A stretch of DNA of 64,000 bases, taken from NCBI GenBank assembly GCA_050485365.1, contig JBJHBH010000003.1:1-64000 (forward strand). The letters run 5' to 3'. Shown in pieces: positions 6,584 through 15,892 of this stretch; the stretch's first letter is position 1; each line of letters opens with the position of its first letter. The notes beneath the pieces were generated by a model. It was given only the letters and a program-made list of their open reading frames with translations, searched no databases and was not told the DNA's origin. Made by a program: the position numbers and the translations under genes. The DNA is from JARFUG01 sp050485365. GTDB taxonomy: Bacteria > Desulfobacterota > Desulfuromonadia > Desulfuromonadales > JACZKF01.

Positions 6584-9358
6584 TTATTCCGGCACAAGGA
6601 AATCTGTATAAATGCCGTTCACTCCAAGTTCCTGCAATTCTGTGAACAAATGGGGGTCATTGACCGTGTGGGCGTATACAAAAATGTTCCACGGCTTGAT
6701 CATCTTGGCCATGCCCATCTGGGCCAGCCTCCAGTGCATTGTGATGGCAAATGGCTTCTTCTTGGACGAAAAGGACACCAACTGATAGGGATCGAGCTCC
6801 ATTCGGTAAAGTGTGAGAATGATGTCGTCATACCCCAACGCTTCAGCTTTCTCATATTCCGCATAGCTGTAGACCTGCGGGATCACATACCCTATGAACT
6901 CCCTCCTCTCGCGAATCAATTTTTCGAGAGCCTTGACGTTTTCGTCCTTGATATCCGTAATGATATACGCATCCCCTTTTTCTCTCGCCCAATCCAATAC
7001 TTGCGAGATGGTGAGCTGCGTCAGGCCATTCCTAGGTGTGAGTTGCAAAAACTCATTCTTTGTCAGCACACCTTGATATTTCGGGAGATGGAAGCGCCTT
7101 TTGAGCGATTCTTCCCAGTCATGAATGGCAACGAGCTCACCATCTTTTGTCCAGGAAAAATCAATCTCGAAGTACCTAAATCCAAGGTCGTAGTTCAGGT
7201 TGAGAGCTTCCACGCTGTTGGTATAGGTCTGATTTTCTATACCTCCGCCAGCATGCGCGACATAGGCTGGTGGAGAGATCCCTCGAGGGGCGGTTAATGA
7301 TTGCAGGAAACTCTCCCTCTGCTCAACAACTCTAAATTCCGTCTCAGCCTTTTTTATCGAAGCAATTGTATCTGCTGGAATAGAAAAACTATCATCGAGG
7401 ACACCCCAGAGATTTCTGGTACTCCCGGGTTTGCCGAAAAAACCGCATAACTGTAGGGGATGAACCCGCTCAAAATCGCAAAATCCCGGCAGATTCATTG
7501 CGTGACTTATCGCAAAAACCAGATCATCTGCATGCTGCAGCAATATACTGCTCAGAGTTGTATTGTCCATCCCTTGGTCAAAGGGGAAGGAATGGATGTC
7601 CTTGAGCTTGAGCGTTGTACTGTCGAAGAGGAAGATCGTCGACGCGATACTTCCAGGAAGCCCCTCAGAGCTTATGTCGAAGATTCTGTTGCCGATCGTT
7701 ATGCTCAAATCTTCCATATCGACCTTGAAGTCCATGCCCTCGAGCGACACGTCATCATCCCAGAGCGCTGCAGCGACGGCGTTCAGGGCCGGTGCTTTCT
7801 CACGCCATCTCTTTTCTCCGAATTTTCTGATCAGATACCCCGGAGCCTTCACCAGGGATGACCCGAAACCGAGCTGCCCCTTGAGCTCATAGCCGAGCAG
7901 ATCGAGGATGGTGGGAGCGACGTCATAGTGAATTCCCGGATGGGAATTTTCACCAATGGGACCGTTCGGCACGTTGACGAAGAAAGTCAGTTTTGGGGGG
8001 GCCGTCGACTCCTCCAGGAGAGACGAAGCGGTATTGCGCATGGCCAGATGGTCGCTGAAGACTGCGACGATGGTGTTGTCCGAGAATGGCGAGGACCTGA
8101 TCCGATGGATGAACCGGCTTACCAGTTTATCCGCGCAGTGAACTGAATCGAGCATCGGATTGTCTGTCGTCTTAATTTCGCTGCAGGTCGGAGAAAGATG
8201 CCCTCTCGGAGGGTGGGTATCCAACGTCAGCAGTGTCAGCATAAAGGGCTGTTGCTGTGAGCTCAGGGATATGAATTTTTCAAAAGCGAGATCCAGGAGG
8301 ATATCATCGTAAATACCCCATGAATTCAACGGAATAGCATCGCCAAGGGTATCGAGAATTTCCTGCCTGTCGATTACTTCGGAATATCCGTGCGACCGGA
8401 GGAAATTACCCTTGCCTGCAAATCGCTCGTCCGCCCCTCCCATATACGCCAGATGGTATCCGTCTGTTGTGAGGAGATCTCCCAGGCAGACGGCCCCTGG
8501 CATGAAACTGTCGTAAATTCCGAAACTATTCCCCTTTATATTGTGTCCCCCCGCAAGTGGGTATCCGCACTGGGAGGCCACAAAACCACCCATCGTCCAC
8601 CCGGCACCGACCCCCTGGGCAACACGGCTGAAGACCAGGGACTCGTCCTTAATTCGTTTCAGTTCAGGGAGAAGTCCAGGGAAAACCGCTTCATCAAAAT
8701 ACCGCTGCTCAATACTCTCCAGATAAATCAGAACGAGATTGTATCGATCGGCTCCCTTGAACGAAGCGTTTACACTACCTGTCAGTTCCGGAAATTCGTC
8801 ATATGCCAGGGAAGATCCATTTAATCTAGCAGACTGCATATGTTCGAACAGGGAACCAGCGGGAGGCGAGATCAAAATCCCGGAGAGAAAAAGCGCCAAA
8901 CAGCCGTACCCATACCTTCCGTTTCGGTTAAGGCTCCTGTGGATTTGAAAGCAGGAAGTGGATATGTAAAGCAGAAAAGCTATAACCAGGAGGACGATGG
9001 GAAGAGTAAATTCGCCCAACCCTGAATGGAGCAGATCGGGGCGAAGATGGTAGAAAAAAGCCTCGTTGAACCCGGCGTTCTGCAGATAATAGCTGGCAAG
9101 AAAAGCACCTTCCATAACAAAAAGTGCTGTGCCGAGAAGAATGAAAAAGAGCAGATTCACACGTCTTCGGGGGAAGTTCGAGAACGCGTATATCAGGCCT
9201 GCTGTATACATGAGGACCGAGATCGGCCAGATTAGCGGGGCATCCGTTGATGCAATGCCGAAAAGGCTTAAATAAAATGGAAAGCCTGACCCAGCGAGAG
9301 TCCAAATCTCTTCTTGTGAATATCTGATCCCTAATGCCGAGAGACGTAATTGTGTCAA
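6584..9358 (-). CDS. OpgB/LTA-synthase-like phosphoglycerol transferase fused to a GDPD domain
   Basis: This is a membrane protein of about 924 residues. Five or so N-terminal membrane segments are followed by a periplasmic sulfatase-fold domain. That domain has ESIEQRYFD, the nucleophile region GWTMGGFVASQCGYPL and FSDHLAMRN, matching E. coli OpgB/MdoB phosphoglycerol transferase. The last 250 residues form a glycerophosphodiester phosphodiesterase-like domain with HAGGG near its start, EIDFSWTKDGELVAIHDWE, and INGIYTDF-like terminal strands. OpgB enzymes move phosphoglycerol from phosphatidylglycerol to glycans, and GDPD domains hydrolyse glycerophosphodiesters. The two on one chain suggest addition and trimming of phosphoglycerol on a glycan. 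A TTG at 9358 with GGAGG 8 nt upstream is preferred over a GTG at 9373. The gene is 27 bp downstream of the STT3 gene, and codon use is AT-richer than its neighbours. Confidence 0.85.
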   Translation of the reverse strand: MTQLRLSALGIRYSQEEIWTLAGSGFPFYLSLFGIASTDAPLIWPISVLMYTAGLIYAFSNFPRRRVNLLFFILLGTALFVMEGAFLASYYLQNAGFNEAFFYHLRPDLLHSGLGEFTLPIVLLVIAFLLYISTSCFQIHRSLNRNGRYGYGCLALFLSGILISPPAGSLFEHMQSARLNGSSLAYDEFPELTGSVNASFKGADRYNLVLIYLESIEQRYFDEAVFPGLLPELKRIKDESLVFSRVAQGVGAGWTMGGFVASQCGYPLAGGHNIKGNSFGIYDSFMPGAVCLGDLLTTDGYHLAYMGGADERFAGKGNFLRSHGYSEVIDRQEILDTLGDAIPLNSWGIYDDILLDLAFEKFISLSSQQQPFMLTLLTLDTHPPRGHLSPTCSEIKTTDNPMLDSVHCADKLVSRFIHRIRSSPFSDNTIVAVFSDHLAMRNTASSLLEESTAPPKLTFFVNVPNGPIGENSHPGIHYDVAPTILDLLGYELKGQLGFGSSLVKAPGYLIRKFGEKRWREKAPALNAVAAALWDDDVSLEGMDFKVDMEDLSITIGNRIFDISSEGLPGSIASTIFLFDSTTLKLKDIHSFPFDQGMDNTTLSSILLQHADDLVFAISHAMNLPGFCDFERVHPLQLCGFFGKPGSTRNLWGVLDDSFSIPADTIASIKKAETEFRVVEQRESFLQSLTAPRGISPPAYVAHAGGGIENQTYTNSVEALNLNYDLGFRYFEIDFSWTKDGELVAIHDWEESLKRRFHLPKYQGVLTKNEFLQLTPRNGLTQLTISQVLDWAREKGDAYIITDIKDENVKALEKLIRERREFIGYVIPQVYSYAEYEKAEALGYDDIILTLYRMELDPYQLVSFSSKKKPFAITMHWRLAQMGMAKMIKPWNIFVYAHTVNDPHLFTELQELGVNGIYTDFLVPE

Positions 9359-9385
9359 CTTTCTATCCTCCACTACATTGAATTC

Positions 9386-11428
9386 TCAATTGCTAACTAG
9401 CTCTTCCGAGATATTTCTGACTCTCAGAACCCTCGCAACCGGCCAGGCATTATAAATCTCCTCAAAGTAGCGCCGATCGTAATTGCCTAGGATGTACTGC
9501 TGGTTGAAGTTGCTCCAGAAGAGGCGGTCTTCGACTATCTGGATCTGAATTATCTCATTGTTCGCAATGAGGATCTGCAAATAATATCGAGCATTAGGGT
9601 GAAAGTCCTCCCTGGTGGTCACCTGCCCATCCTTGATAATCAACACTGCGACGAGGGGAACGTCTATAGTACCGTCGCTGATAATCCCCCGGTTTAGATC
9701 TGCAATTCCTTCTTGGCATTTGAATTTATTTCCGACGAGGGAAAAGCAATTCCATTGCTCATACCACATCATTTGATCAACCCGCTCTTCGAAGTCCCAA
9801 GTTCCGAAAGTGGATATCGATCCGAATTTTGAAATCATGTCTTCGGTATAGAGGACATGAACTTTCTCTACGGTGAGATGCCCGGGGTAAGAAAAGACCA
9901 TTCTTTTCAGATTCTCCCCCGATAAATTTTCATCCACAATGAGAGAGTACAGCGAATCAAAACCGTTCTCCTCGACGTAAGAAAGCATAGAGACCATCTC
10001 CTCCTGTCGAGGAGAGGTCATCGTCTTGGCGATCAGTGTAGTTCGCAGTCCTCCATGAAGTGCTCCATCGTGATAGGTGGCGAACTGCCCGATTTCCATC
10101 AAGGGGTACCCCATATCCCACCAAGTGAACATGGCCGAGTGTTTGGGAACGAGTTGCTTGATTTCCAGGATCGCGCGTGTCGTAGATGCCGGGACGATAG
10201 CCGAAGGTTGACGATCGAATCCGGTATGTACCGCGGTAGAGAAAAAGAGCATGAGCATGAGAGAAACAGTAGCGAAAGTGCCGTACATTGGTTTCAGTCG
10301 GATTTTCGCTCCGACCCTATTCACCAGGAGTTCAATCAACACTCCAACACCGATTCCGATGAAGGGGGCCAGATACATAGCGAACCGTCTGGGGCCAAAA
10401 AGCGACCAGAGCCCAAGGAGGATCAGCGGAGTGATGGGAATCATCTGCCGGAAGCGAAATATGTAGAGACAACAAAGCCCTACAAAGCCGGCCAAAACAA
10501 TGGGGAGAAATCCGTGAATGTTTTTGAGCGCCTCCAAGGGGTCATTAATCCTCTGAGCCTCCTCGATCAAGGCCATCACGTTCGGCCAGACGATCTGCCC
10601 GGATGGGGAAGGGAAGAAATAAGCCTGGATAAAGATAGATAGTGAATTGACGCTCTGCGCTGCATAACCTGGGCCCGAAGCCAGTGTGAATACCAGCAAT
10701 ATTCCTAAAATCTGCCGCCATGGCATGCAAATCGACAACAGGTATGCAGCTATGAAAAAGAGATAGACCAGCATGAAGCCCGGCTGTTCATACCACCAAT
10801 TGAACAGATACATCATCGCGCCGGCGCCGGCGGCCAAACCGAGGTTTGCGCGGACGGATCGAGCGCTACTCATTGGCAGAGTGAAACAAGCCACTGCTAG
10901 AGGGAAGAAAATATTCAGTAAGTCGGTATCTAGATAGCCCATCCAACTTCGTTGGTAATAGGCCACACTGAAAATGCCGATCAATCCGCCCAGAACCGCC
11001 GCAGCCCCAAAACCTAACCTGTGGAAATAAAAAAAGAGGGGAAAGATGAAAAGTCCACCCAGAATTGAAACGAGCAGCAGTCCGGAACGGTAATAATCGC
11101 CCCCAGTGAAGTTCGCGCAAAAGCTGACAAGCCAGGCCAGCAGGTTGGGGTCGAAATATTCGATCAGATCGGGATACCCCTTTGTGGGATTGAGTAAACC
11201 CTTTCCGAGGTTACCTGCATCGAGATCCCGAGCCATCTTCAGCCAGTGGTAGGCATCCATGGACGACATGGCCGTCACATGGCCCACAAAGTATTCATCT
11301 CCCTGCACCATCCATTGCTGGTAGCTCTCTTCTTTCTTGTAGACAGAGAGTCCATAAACAACCAGAACAAACGCGAAGACTACCAGGGTTGTCCGGTTGT
11401 TCAGAATTAGAATTCGCAAATCACCCAT
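9386..11428 (-). CDS. STT3/PglB-family oligosaccharyltransferase
   Basis: This enzyme would transfer a lipid-linked glycan en bloc to asparagine on the periplasmic face of the inner membrane. About 11-13 membrane segments are followed by a soluble C-terminal domain. Visible family motifs are the first acidic loop (SSMDAYHWLKMARD), the DxD-like YLDTDLLN in the second loop, and FTWWDMGYP, the WWDxG signature, near residue 435. Its 680 residues fit bacterial PglB (about 710). The start is an ATG at 11428 with GAGG 8 nt upstream; a GTG at 11437 is possible. Its downstream partner is the OpgB-GDPD fusion, and no pgl-type glycan-assembly genes are in the window. Acceptor proteins are unknown, but the flanking secreted cytochromes are candidates by proximity. 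Confidence 0.85.
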   Translation of the reverse strand: MGDLRILILNNRTTLVVFAFVLVVYGLSVYKKEESYQQWMVQGDEYFVGHVTAMSSMDAYHWLKMARDLDAGNLGKGLLNPTKGYPDLIEYFDPNLLAWLVSFCANFTGGDYYRSGLLLVSILGGLFIFPLFFYFHRLGFGAAAVLGGLIGIFSVAYYQRSWMGYLDTDLLNIFFPLAVACFTLPMSSARSVRANLGLAAGAGAMMYLFNWWYEQPGFMLVYLFFIAAYLLSICMPWRQILGILLVFTLASGPGYAAQSVNSLSIFIQAYFFPSPSGQIVWPNVMALIEEAQRINDPLEALKNIHGFLPIVLAGFVGLCCLYIFRFRQMIPITPLILLGLWSLFGPRRFAMYLAPFIGIGVGVLIELLVNRVGAKIRLKPMYGTFATVSLMLMLFFSTAVHTGFDRQPSAIVPASTTRAILEIKQLVPKHSAMFTWWDMGYPLMEIGQFATYHDGALHGGLRTTLIAKTMTSPRQEEMVSMLSYVEENGFDSLYSLIVDENLSGENLKRMVFSYPGHLTVEKVHVLYTEDMISKFGSISTFGTWDFEERVDQMMWYEQWNCFSLVGNKFKCQEGIADLNRGIISDGTIDVPLVAVLIIKDGQVTTREDFHPNARYYLQILIANNEIIQIQIVEDRLFWSNFNQQYILGNYDRRYFEEIYNAWPVARVLRVRNISEELVSN

Positions 11429-11702
11429 AGTCCTCACCTCAGACGAATCACAAGACCCGCTCTACCTCCAGTGCAGCCGTCAGCAGACGGCCACAATCGA
11501 CCTCATCCCCCCCGAGAAACTCCGCAGGAAAGAATGAGAAATTGACTTAATCGCCAGAAACAGGGGGTCCGCCATCATTGAGTTCACTTCGAAAATCGTT
11601 GACTCTATGAAGCGAACTGGGTTAAAAGTGACCAAAGATTAACATATGATAATTATTTTGGTCTAGTCTTTTTGCAACCCATTTGCATGCCGCAGGGAGC
11701 CC
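11429..11702. other. Divergent intergenic region, STT3 / resB
   Basis: No gene was found here. On the plus strand TTGACT is followed after 17 nt by TTAAAA about 90 nt before resB, a weak promoter candidate. The rest is AT-rich with no clear repeat or terminator. Confidence 0.4.
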
Positions 11703-13094
11703 ATGAAAAAACTGAATGTCCTCTGGAGATTTTTCGCATCGGTTAAGCTGGCCCTGTTCACGATCTTTCTGCTCGCCGGCACCTCGATCATCGGGACGGT
11801 CGTCCAGCAGGGGCAGGCTCCAGCCCATTACGTCGAGGAGTACGGTGAGACGCTGGCCCGCGTCTTTCAGCTCCTCGACATTCCGACCATGTACAGCTCC
11901 TGGTGGTTTATCACCCTGCTGACCCTTTTCGCCGTGAATCTCATCGTCTGCAGCATCGAGAGGCTCCCCGCCTCCTGGCGCATGGTGACGCATGAATCGC
12001 GCGCGCCCGACTATGAGCGCCTGGAAAAAATGAACTCGAAGCACCGGGCGGACACCGCCCTGCCGACAGGCATCGTGGCTACGAGAATGCAGGAGCTTCT
12101 ATCGGCTGCCGGGTGGCGCAAGAGCACGCGACTGGAGAGGGATGGCTCAACCGTCCTCTTCGCCCAGCAGGGCGCCTGGACCCGATTCGGCGCGCACATC
12201 GTCCATCTGAGCATTCTGGTGATCTTTGCCGGTGTTCTGATCGGAAACCTTTTCGGCTTCAAAGCGTACGTCTTCCTCCCGGAGATGAGGGCGACGACCA
12301 ACATATTCCTGCAGAGCAATCGCGAGCCCGTCCCCCTCGATTTCGAGCTCTACTACGAACGGTTCGAAATGGCTCTCTACCCCGACGGATCGATCCGCGA
12401 GTACCGCTCCGAGCTGACGGTGTACGATCCGCAGCGCGCGCAGCCGTACGAAAAGACCTCCATCGTCAACGACCCGCTCAGATACAACGGAATCGCCTTT
12501 TACATCGCCGACAACTATCCCCTCGAGGAGTATTTCATTACCATTCAAAACCGAACCACCGGCGAAAAGCAGTCCTTTCGCGTCCCGCCGGATTATCTGG
12601 TCACATGGCCGGAAACGGAGATTTCCTTCAGCATCGAAGAGCTCAGGCAAAACCAGGAAGGGGCGACGCAGCAGGCAAAAATCTCGTTCTCCGACGGTTC
12701 CGGCTCCGACCCGTCGGTCTTCTGGATGAACAACAAAGGGACGGTGACGATAAAAGGGCCTGGGGACGAATTCACATTTTCATTCCACCAGCTCTACACC
12801 ACCCTCTTCCTGGCCAACAAAGACCCCGGAGTCATGGTCGTTTATGCTGGATTTTTCCTGATGGTCATCGGCCTCTGCATCAGCTTTTTCCTCTCCCACC
12901 AGCGGATCTGGGTGTACATCGCCCCCAAGGAGCAGGGATCGCGGATCCTGGTCAGCGGACTCAGCAACAAGCACCAGCCCGCTTTCGAGCGCCGTTTTCA
13001 GGAACTCATCGCCCGAATCAAGCAGGACGAGCCGATCGTCACAACGGTGCCGAAAGCGGCCAAGCCGCTAAAGAAGCGCCGTGCGGCTGCTTGA
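11703..13094 (+). CDS. resB: ResB-like cytochrome c maturation protein
   Basis: This is a component of system II cytochrome c biogenesis, where ResB with ResC/CcsA delivers heme across the membrane for attachment to CXXCH sites. The 463-residue protein has two N-terminal membrane segments (LALFTIFLLAGTSIIGTVV and WWFITLLTLFAVNLIVC), a third near residue 165, a large periplasmic domain, and a fourth segment near residue 385 (VVYAGFFLMVIGLCISFFLS), matching ResB topology. The conserved N-terminal WRFFASVKLAL is present. AGGGAG precedes the ATG. No ccsA/resC partner follows. The gene is divergent from the STT3 unit and convergent with the cytochrome operon, so it is probably a dedicated maturation subunit whose partner is elsewhere. 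Confidence 0.9.
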   Translation: MKKLNVLWRFFASVKLALFTIFLLAGTSIIGTVVQQGQAPAHYVEEYGETLARVFQLLDIPTMYSSWWFITLLTLFAVNLIVCSIERLPASWRMVTHESRAPDYERLEKMNSKHRADTALPTGIVATRMQELLSAAGWRKSTRLERDGSTVLFAQQGAWTRFGAHIVHLSILVIFAGVLIGNLFGFKAYVFLPEMRATTNIFLQSNREPVPLDFELYYERFEMALYPDGSIREYRSELTVYDPQRAQPYEKTSIVNDPLRYNGIAFYIADNYPLEEYFITIQNRTTGEKQSFRVPPDYLVTWPETEISFSIEELRQNQEGATQQAKISFSDGSGSDPSVFWMNNKGTVTIKGPGDEFTFSFHQLYTTLFLANKDPGVMVVYAGFFLMVIGLCISFFLSHQRIWVYIAPKEQGSRILVSGLSNKHQPAFERRFQELIARIKQDEPIVTTVPKAAKPLKKRRAAA

Positions 13095-13178
13095 ATCTGG
13101 GGGTCTCAAATCAAAAGCGATGGTACGCGGATAAATCAGGGCGGATGCAAATCCGCGTTCCATTTGCCCTTGAATGAA

Positions 13179-13218
13179 GACAACGGCCCTCATCCGTCAG
13201 CGGATCAGGGCCGTTGTC
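13179..13218. terminator. Bidirectional terminator hairpin, resB / cytochrome operon
   Basis: A perfect 12-bp stem GACAACGGCCCT/AGGGCCGTTGTC (13179-13190 with 13207-13218) has an inner TCCG/CGGA stem in its loop. It lies between the convergent ends of resB and the cytochrome operon. U-runs are weak on both sides. A second hairpin (ACGCGGAT/ATCCGCGT) lies about 30 bp to the left. Confidence 0.7.
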
Positions 13219-13269
13219 TCATTGTCTATCGACTTACCTATCACCCTACAGCCTATCCCCCTGCCTTTC

Positions 13270-14523
13270 CTAGAACCTCCCCCCATGATGATGGCAGTCC
13301 CGGCACGAGACGACCTCCCAGTCGTCGCCGGGGCCGAGATAACCGGGTTCGCCGTGAAGCTGGGTTATGTAGTCCCGGTTATGGCAACGGACGCAGAGCG
13401 GCAGCAGATTGTTCGGCGCCGTCGCGGTGATGGTCTCACCGAGATTTCCACCGTTGACACGGCGCCGCAGGAGCATGATGTTCTGCGATCCGTGCGGCTC
13501 ATGGCAATCGAGGCATGACATAACGAAATTGTTCTTGGTCGAAGAAGCCGCAAGATAGGGCTCGGCCCACCGGGGAGTCTCGTAGCTGTACGGATGCCCC
13601 TCTCTCGGGCGGGCGCCGTGCTTGTCCTGATTCTCTCCGGTCGTCCCCCAGTTGATCCTGCGCAGATTGCGGTTCAGGGTCGTGCTCCAGATGGTATTTG
13701 CGGGGTTGTGGCATTCGGTGCAGAAGCCGACGTAATCCGGCGTCTTGGCCCCGTCCGCGTCGCCGACGCCGGCCGGCTCACGGCTGAGATCGAAGACGTA
13801 GGGCGCCTCGTAGGAGAGGTACGAAGCCATCAGCTCCGTTTCTCCCCAGAGCCGTGAGCGATCGCTCGGTTTTGAGATGGCGCTCAGCAGGGGGAAGCCC
13901 GGCTTTGAACTGTCCCCGTTGCGCCTCGCGAGATGGGGATTGTGGCAGGCACTGCAGGGGTTGCTGTGCTCATCGAACCACGGGTAGGCCGTGTTGGTTC
14001 GAGCGTAGTTCCAGATGTCGAAGAGGTTGTGGTATGACTCCTGATTGAACGCCTCCAAAATAGACTGCGGACCGCTTCCGGACGCAGCCCCCCCGAACGT
14101 CGCGCTGTAATCCTGATTTATCACCTGCTGACCCGAGTCGCCGCTGTGACAGAAGAAACAGAAGTTGTCCGTCTCCATATAGAGGTTCTGGGTGCGTGCC
14201 GAATTGAAATTGCGATAGAAGAGTACGTAAGGTGCCCCCCCGCTTAAGGGTTGCGGCGCCGCGCCGTCGAAGCTGGCGTGCATCTGGTGGCAGTGGGCGC
14301 AGTTGCCTGTGGCATACTCAGCGAATCTCGGCTCGATGGCAGAGCGGTTTACGCCGTGCATCCCGTCGCCGTGGGCCGAGTTGCGGTACGTCCCCCCCCA
14401 GAGCGGTGCGGCGACAACGAGTCCGAGCATTGCGGCGAAGAGCGTGATGACGATCGCGCGACCTGATCCGACCTTGTCGCGCAGAAATGGCCGCCCGATC
14501 TTCGAAGCGTTACGATGATCCAT
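13270..14523 (-). CDS. Heptaheme c-type cytochrome
   Basis: The exported protein (417 aa) has a hydrophobic segment AIVITLFAAMLGLVVAA near residues 22-38 and seven CXXCH sites (CAHCH, CFFCH, CSACH, CTECH, CLDCH, CVRCH, CRDCH). It is not a member of the RHPSD paralogue family. Hemes are widely spaced, unlike the compact repeats of the 16- and 26-heme proteins. The ATG at 14523 overlaps the stop of the preceding NHL gene by 14 nt and has GAGGGG 7 nt upstream, so translational coupling is likely; a longer open frame upstream is only overlap. It is the last gene of the operon. A role in electron transfer across the periplasm or outer membrane is inferred from context. Confidence 0.88.
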   Translation of the reverse strand: MDHRNASKIGRPFLRDKVGSGRAIVITLFAAMLGLVVAAPLWGGTYRNSAHGDGMHGVNRSAIEPRFAEYATGNCAHCHQMHASFDGAAPQPLSGGAPYVLFYRNFNSARTQNLYMETDNFCFFCHSGDSGQQVINQDYSATFGGAASGSGPQSILEAFNQESYHNLFDIWNYARTNTAYPWFDEHSNPCSACHNPHLARRNGDSSKPGFPLLSAISKPSDRSRLWGETELMASYLSYEAPYVFDLSREPAGVGDADGAKTPDYVGFCTECHNPANTIWSTTLNRNLRRINWGTTGENQDKHGARPREGHPYSYETPRWAEPYLAASSTKNNFVMSCLDCHEPHGSQNIMLLRRRVNGGNLGETITATAPNNLLPLCVRCHNRDYITQLHGEPGYLGPGDDWEVVSCRDCHHHGGRF

Positions 14524-15892
14524 CGCTCTGCCCCTCTGCGTCATCGCCGAAATCGGCCGGTGGGAATTCTTCGACAATCTCCTCGACGATCTCTTCACCT
14601 TCAAAATCGTCGTCGCTCGTCGGAGCGTCCTCTTCAGGCATCGCTTCAACCGCCTCACTCTCCTCCCCTGATTGTTGCGCAGGGGGCGGCGGCGCTGAGA
14701 AGAGGGGGAATTCCGGAATGTAATCGACGTCCAGGACCTGCACTCTGCGGTTGAAGAGGTCGGAGACGATGAGCTGCCCCTCCCGGTTGATGGCGAGATC
14801 CGAGGGGAAATTGAACCAACCCGGCGCCTCCCCCCGACCGCCGACTTCGAACTGGAATCTTCCCGACAGATTGTAGGCGAGAATGGTGTGGCGCATGAAA
14901 TCGGCCACGTAAATAAGGCCGCGCTCCTCATCAATAACAAGGCCGCGGGGCTGACTCAGCCTGCGGGGGCCTCCCCCCTTTTCACCAAAGGAAAAAAGGA
15001 ACGTCTCATCGGCGCTGTAGACATAGACCTTGCTCGTTTCGGCGCTGACCAGATAGAGATTGCCGGCCCTGTCGATGACCACATTGCGCACCCTGACGGG
15101 GCCGAGGCCGGGGCCGGATCGAGCTTCTTCTTCCTGCTGACGGCTTCTGGGACGAAACTCTTCGGGGATATCGCCTCGGGATCTCTGCCTGGCTTCGATT
15201 TCGTCCTCCAGAGCCTTCTTATCCTGCTGCGCCGCAAGCCGTTCGGCCGCGGCGGCGACCGCCTCGCGATCGGCGATGACATCCATCGGCTCAAGCATGC
15301 GAAGAAAGGTTCCGTCGCCGTCGAGTACGATGACCCCCCTGCTCGATTCGCCCGTCAGGTAGATCAGCCCGTCGCGGCTCACCGCCAGCTTGCCGGGAGA
15401 GAAATTTGCGAGATTGGGGATGTCGTCGAGCAAAATCTCCCGGTCGACAAAAAAAGCGGCATTCAGGATGGTGATGCGGGGGGTCGGGTTCGCCGCCGAG
15501 CGGCTCTGGGTGACGTAGACTCTGCCGTCCGGCGCTACATGCATTCCTCGGGGGGCGAAAACGCCGCGTCCGGCTCCGATCGATACGCGAGGGTAAAAGT
15601 CCGGCCCGTAGACCACCACCCGGGCGCTGCCGCCATTGACGAGATAGATTTCCTCCTCGATCGGATCGTAAAAGACGGACGAAGGATAGTTCAGTAACCG
15701 TCCATCGTCATCCGTGGTGATCTGCGCGATGGAGATGGCCGGATAGGACGCCAGGCCCGGCGCCGGAGCGAAAAAGGCGAGCAGGCACAGCACAAAAGCC
15801 CCCAAACCCAAGAGGCGCCGGCCGCGATTCCGTGACTCAAAAGGGCTGTGACCCCTTCTCTCGGCTCTATCTGTGACATCGACTGCAGACAT
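14510..15892 (-). CDS. NHL-repeat beta-propeller protein with charged insert and acidic tail
   Basis: A membrane-anchored or exported NHL propeller of about 460 residues. A hydrophobic segment GLGAFVLCLLAFFAPAPGLAS follows a basic N-terminus. Repeats of the type VLDGDG.FLRM, VYVYSADETFLFSFG and GLVIDEERGLIYVADF are spaced about 45 residues apart. Two unusual regions interrupt it: a highly charged helical insert near residues 210-265 (rich in E, R, Q), probably a coiled coil, and a C-terminal tail dominated by D and E (EEIVEEIVEEF). NHL proteins are recurrent partners of nanowire-type cytochromes in Geobacter relatives. The start overlaps the preceding cytochrome gene by 26 nt. No enzymatic motif was seen. 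Confidence 0.85.
   Translation of the reverse strand: MSAVDVTDRAERRGHSPFESRNRGRRLLGLGAFVLCLLAFFAPAPGLASYPAISIAQITTDDDGRLLNYPSSVFYDPIEEEIYLVNGGSARVVVYGPDFYPRVSIGAGRGVFAPRGMHVAPDGRVYVTQSRSAANPTPRITILNAAFFVDREILLDDIPNLANFSPGKLAVSRDGLIYLTGESSRGVIVLDGDGTFLRMLEPMDVIADREAVAAAAERLAAQQDKKALEDEIEARQRSRGDIPEEFRPRSRQQEEEARSGPGLGPVRVRNVVIDRAGNLYLVSAETSKVYVYSADETFLFSFGEKGGGPRRLSQPRGLVIDEERGLIYVADFMRHTILAYNLSGRFQFEVGGRGEAPGWFNFPSDLAINREGQLIVSDLFNRRVQVLDVDYIPEFPLFSAPPPPAQQSGEESEAVEAMPEEDAPTSDDDFEGEEIVEEIVEEFPPADFGDDAEGQSDGSS

Noticed and set aside
14524..14940. N-terminal extension of the heptaheme cytochrome across the NHL gene
   Set aside because: Overlaps 400 bp of a conserved NHL gene; the ATG at 14523 has a Shine-Dalgarno and begins a signal peptide.
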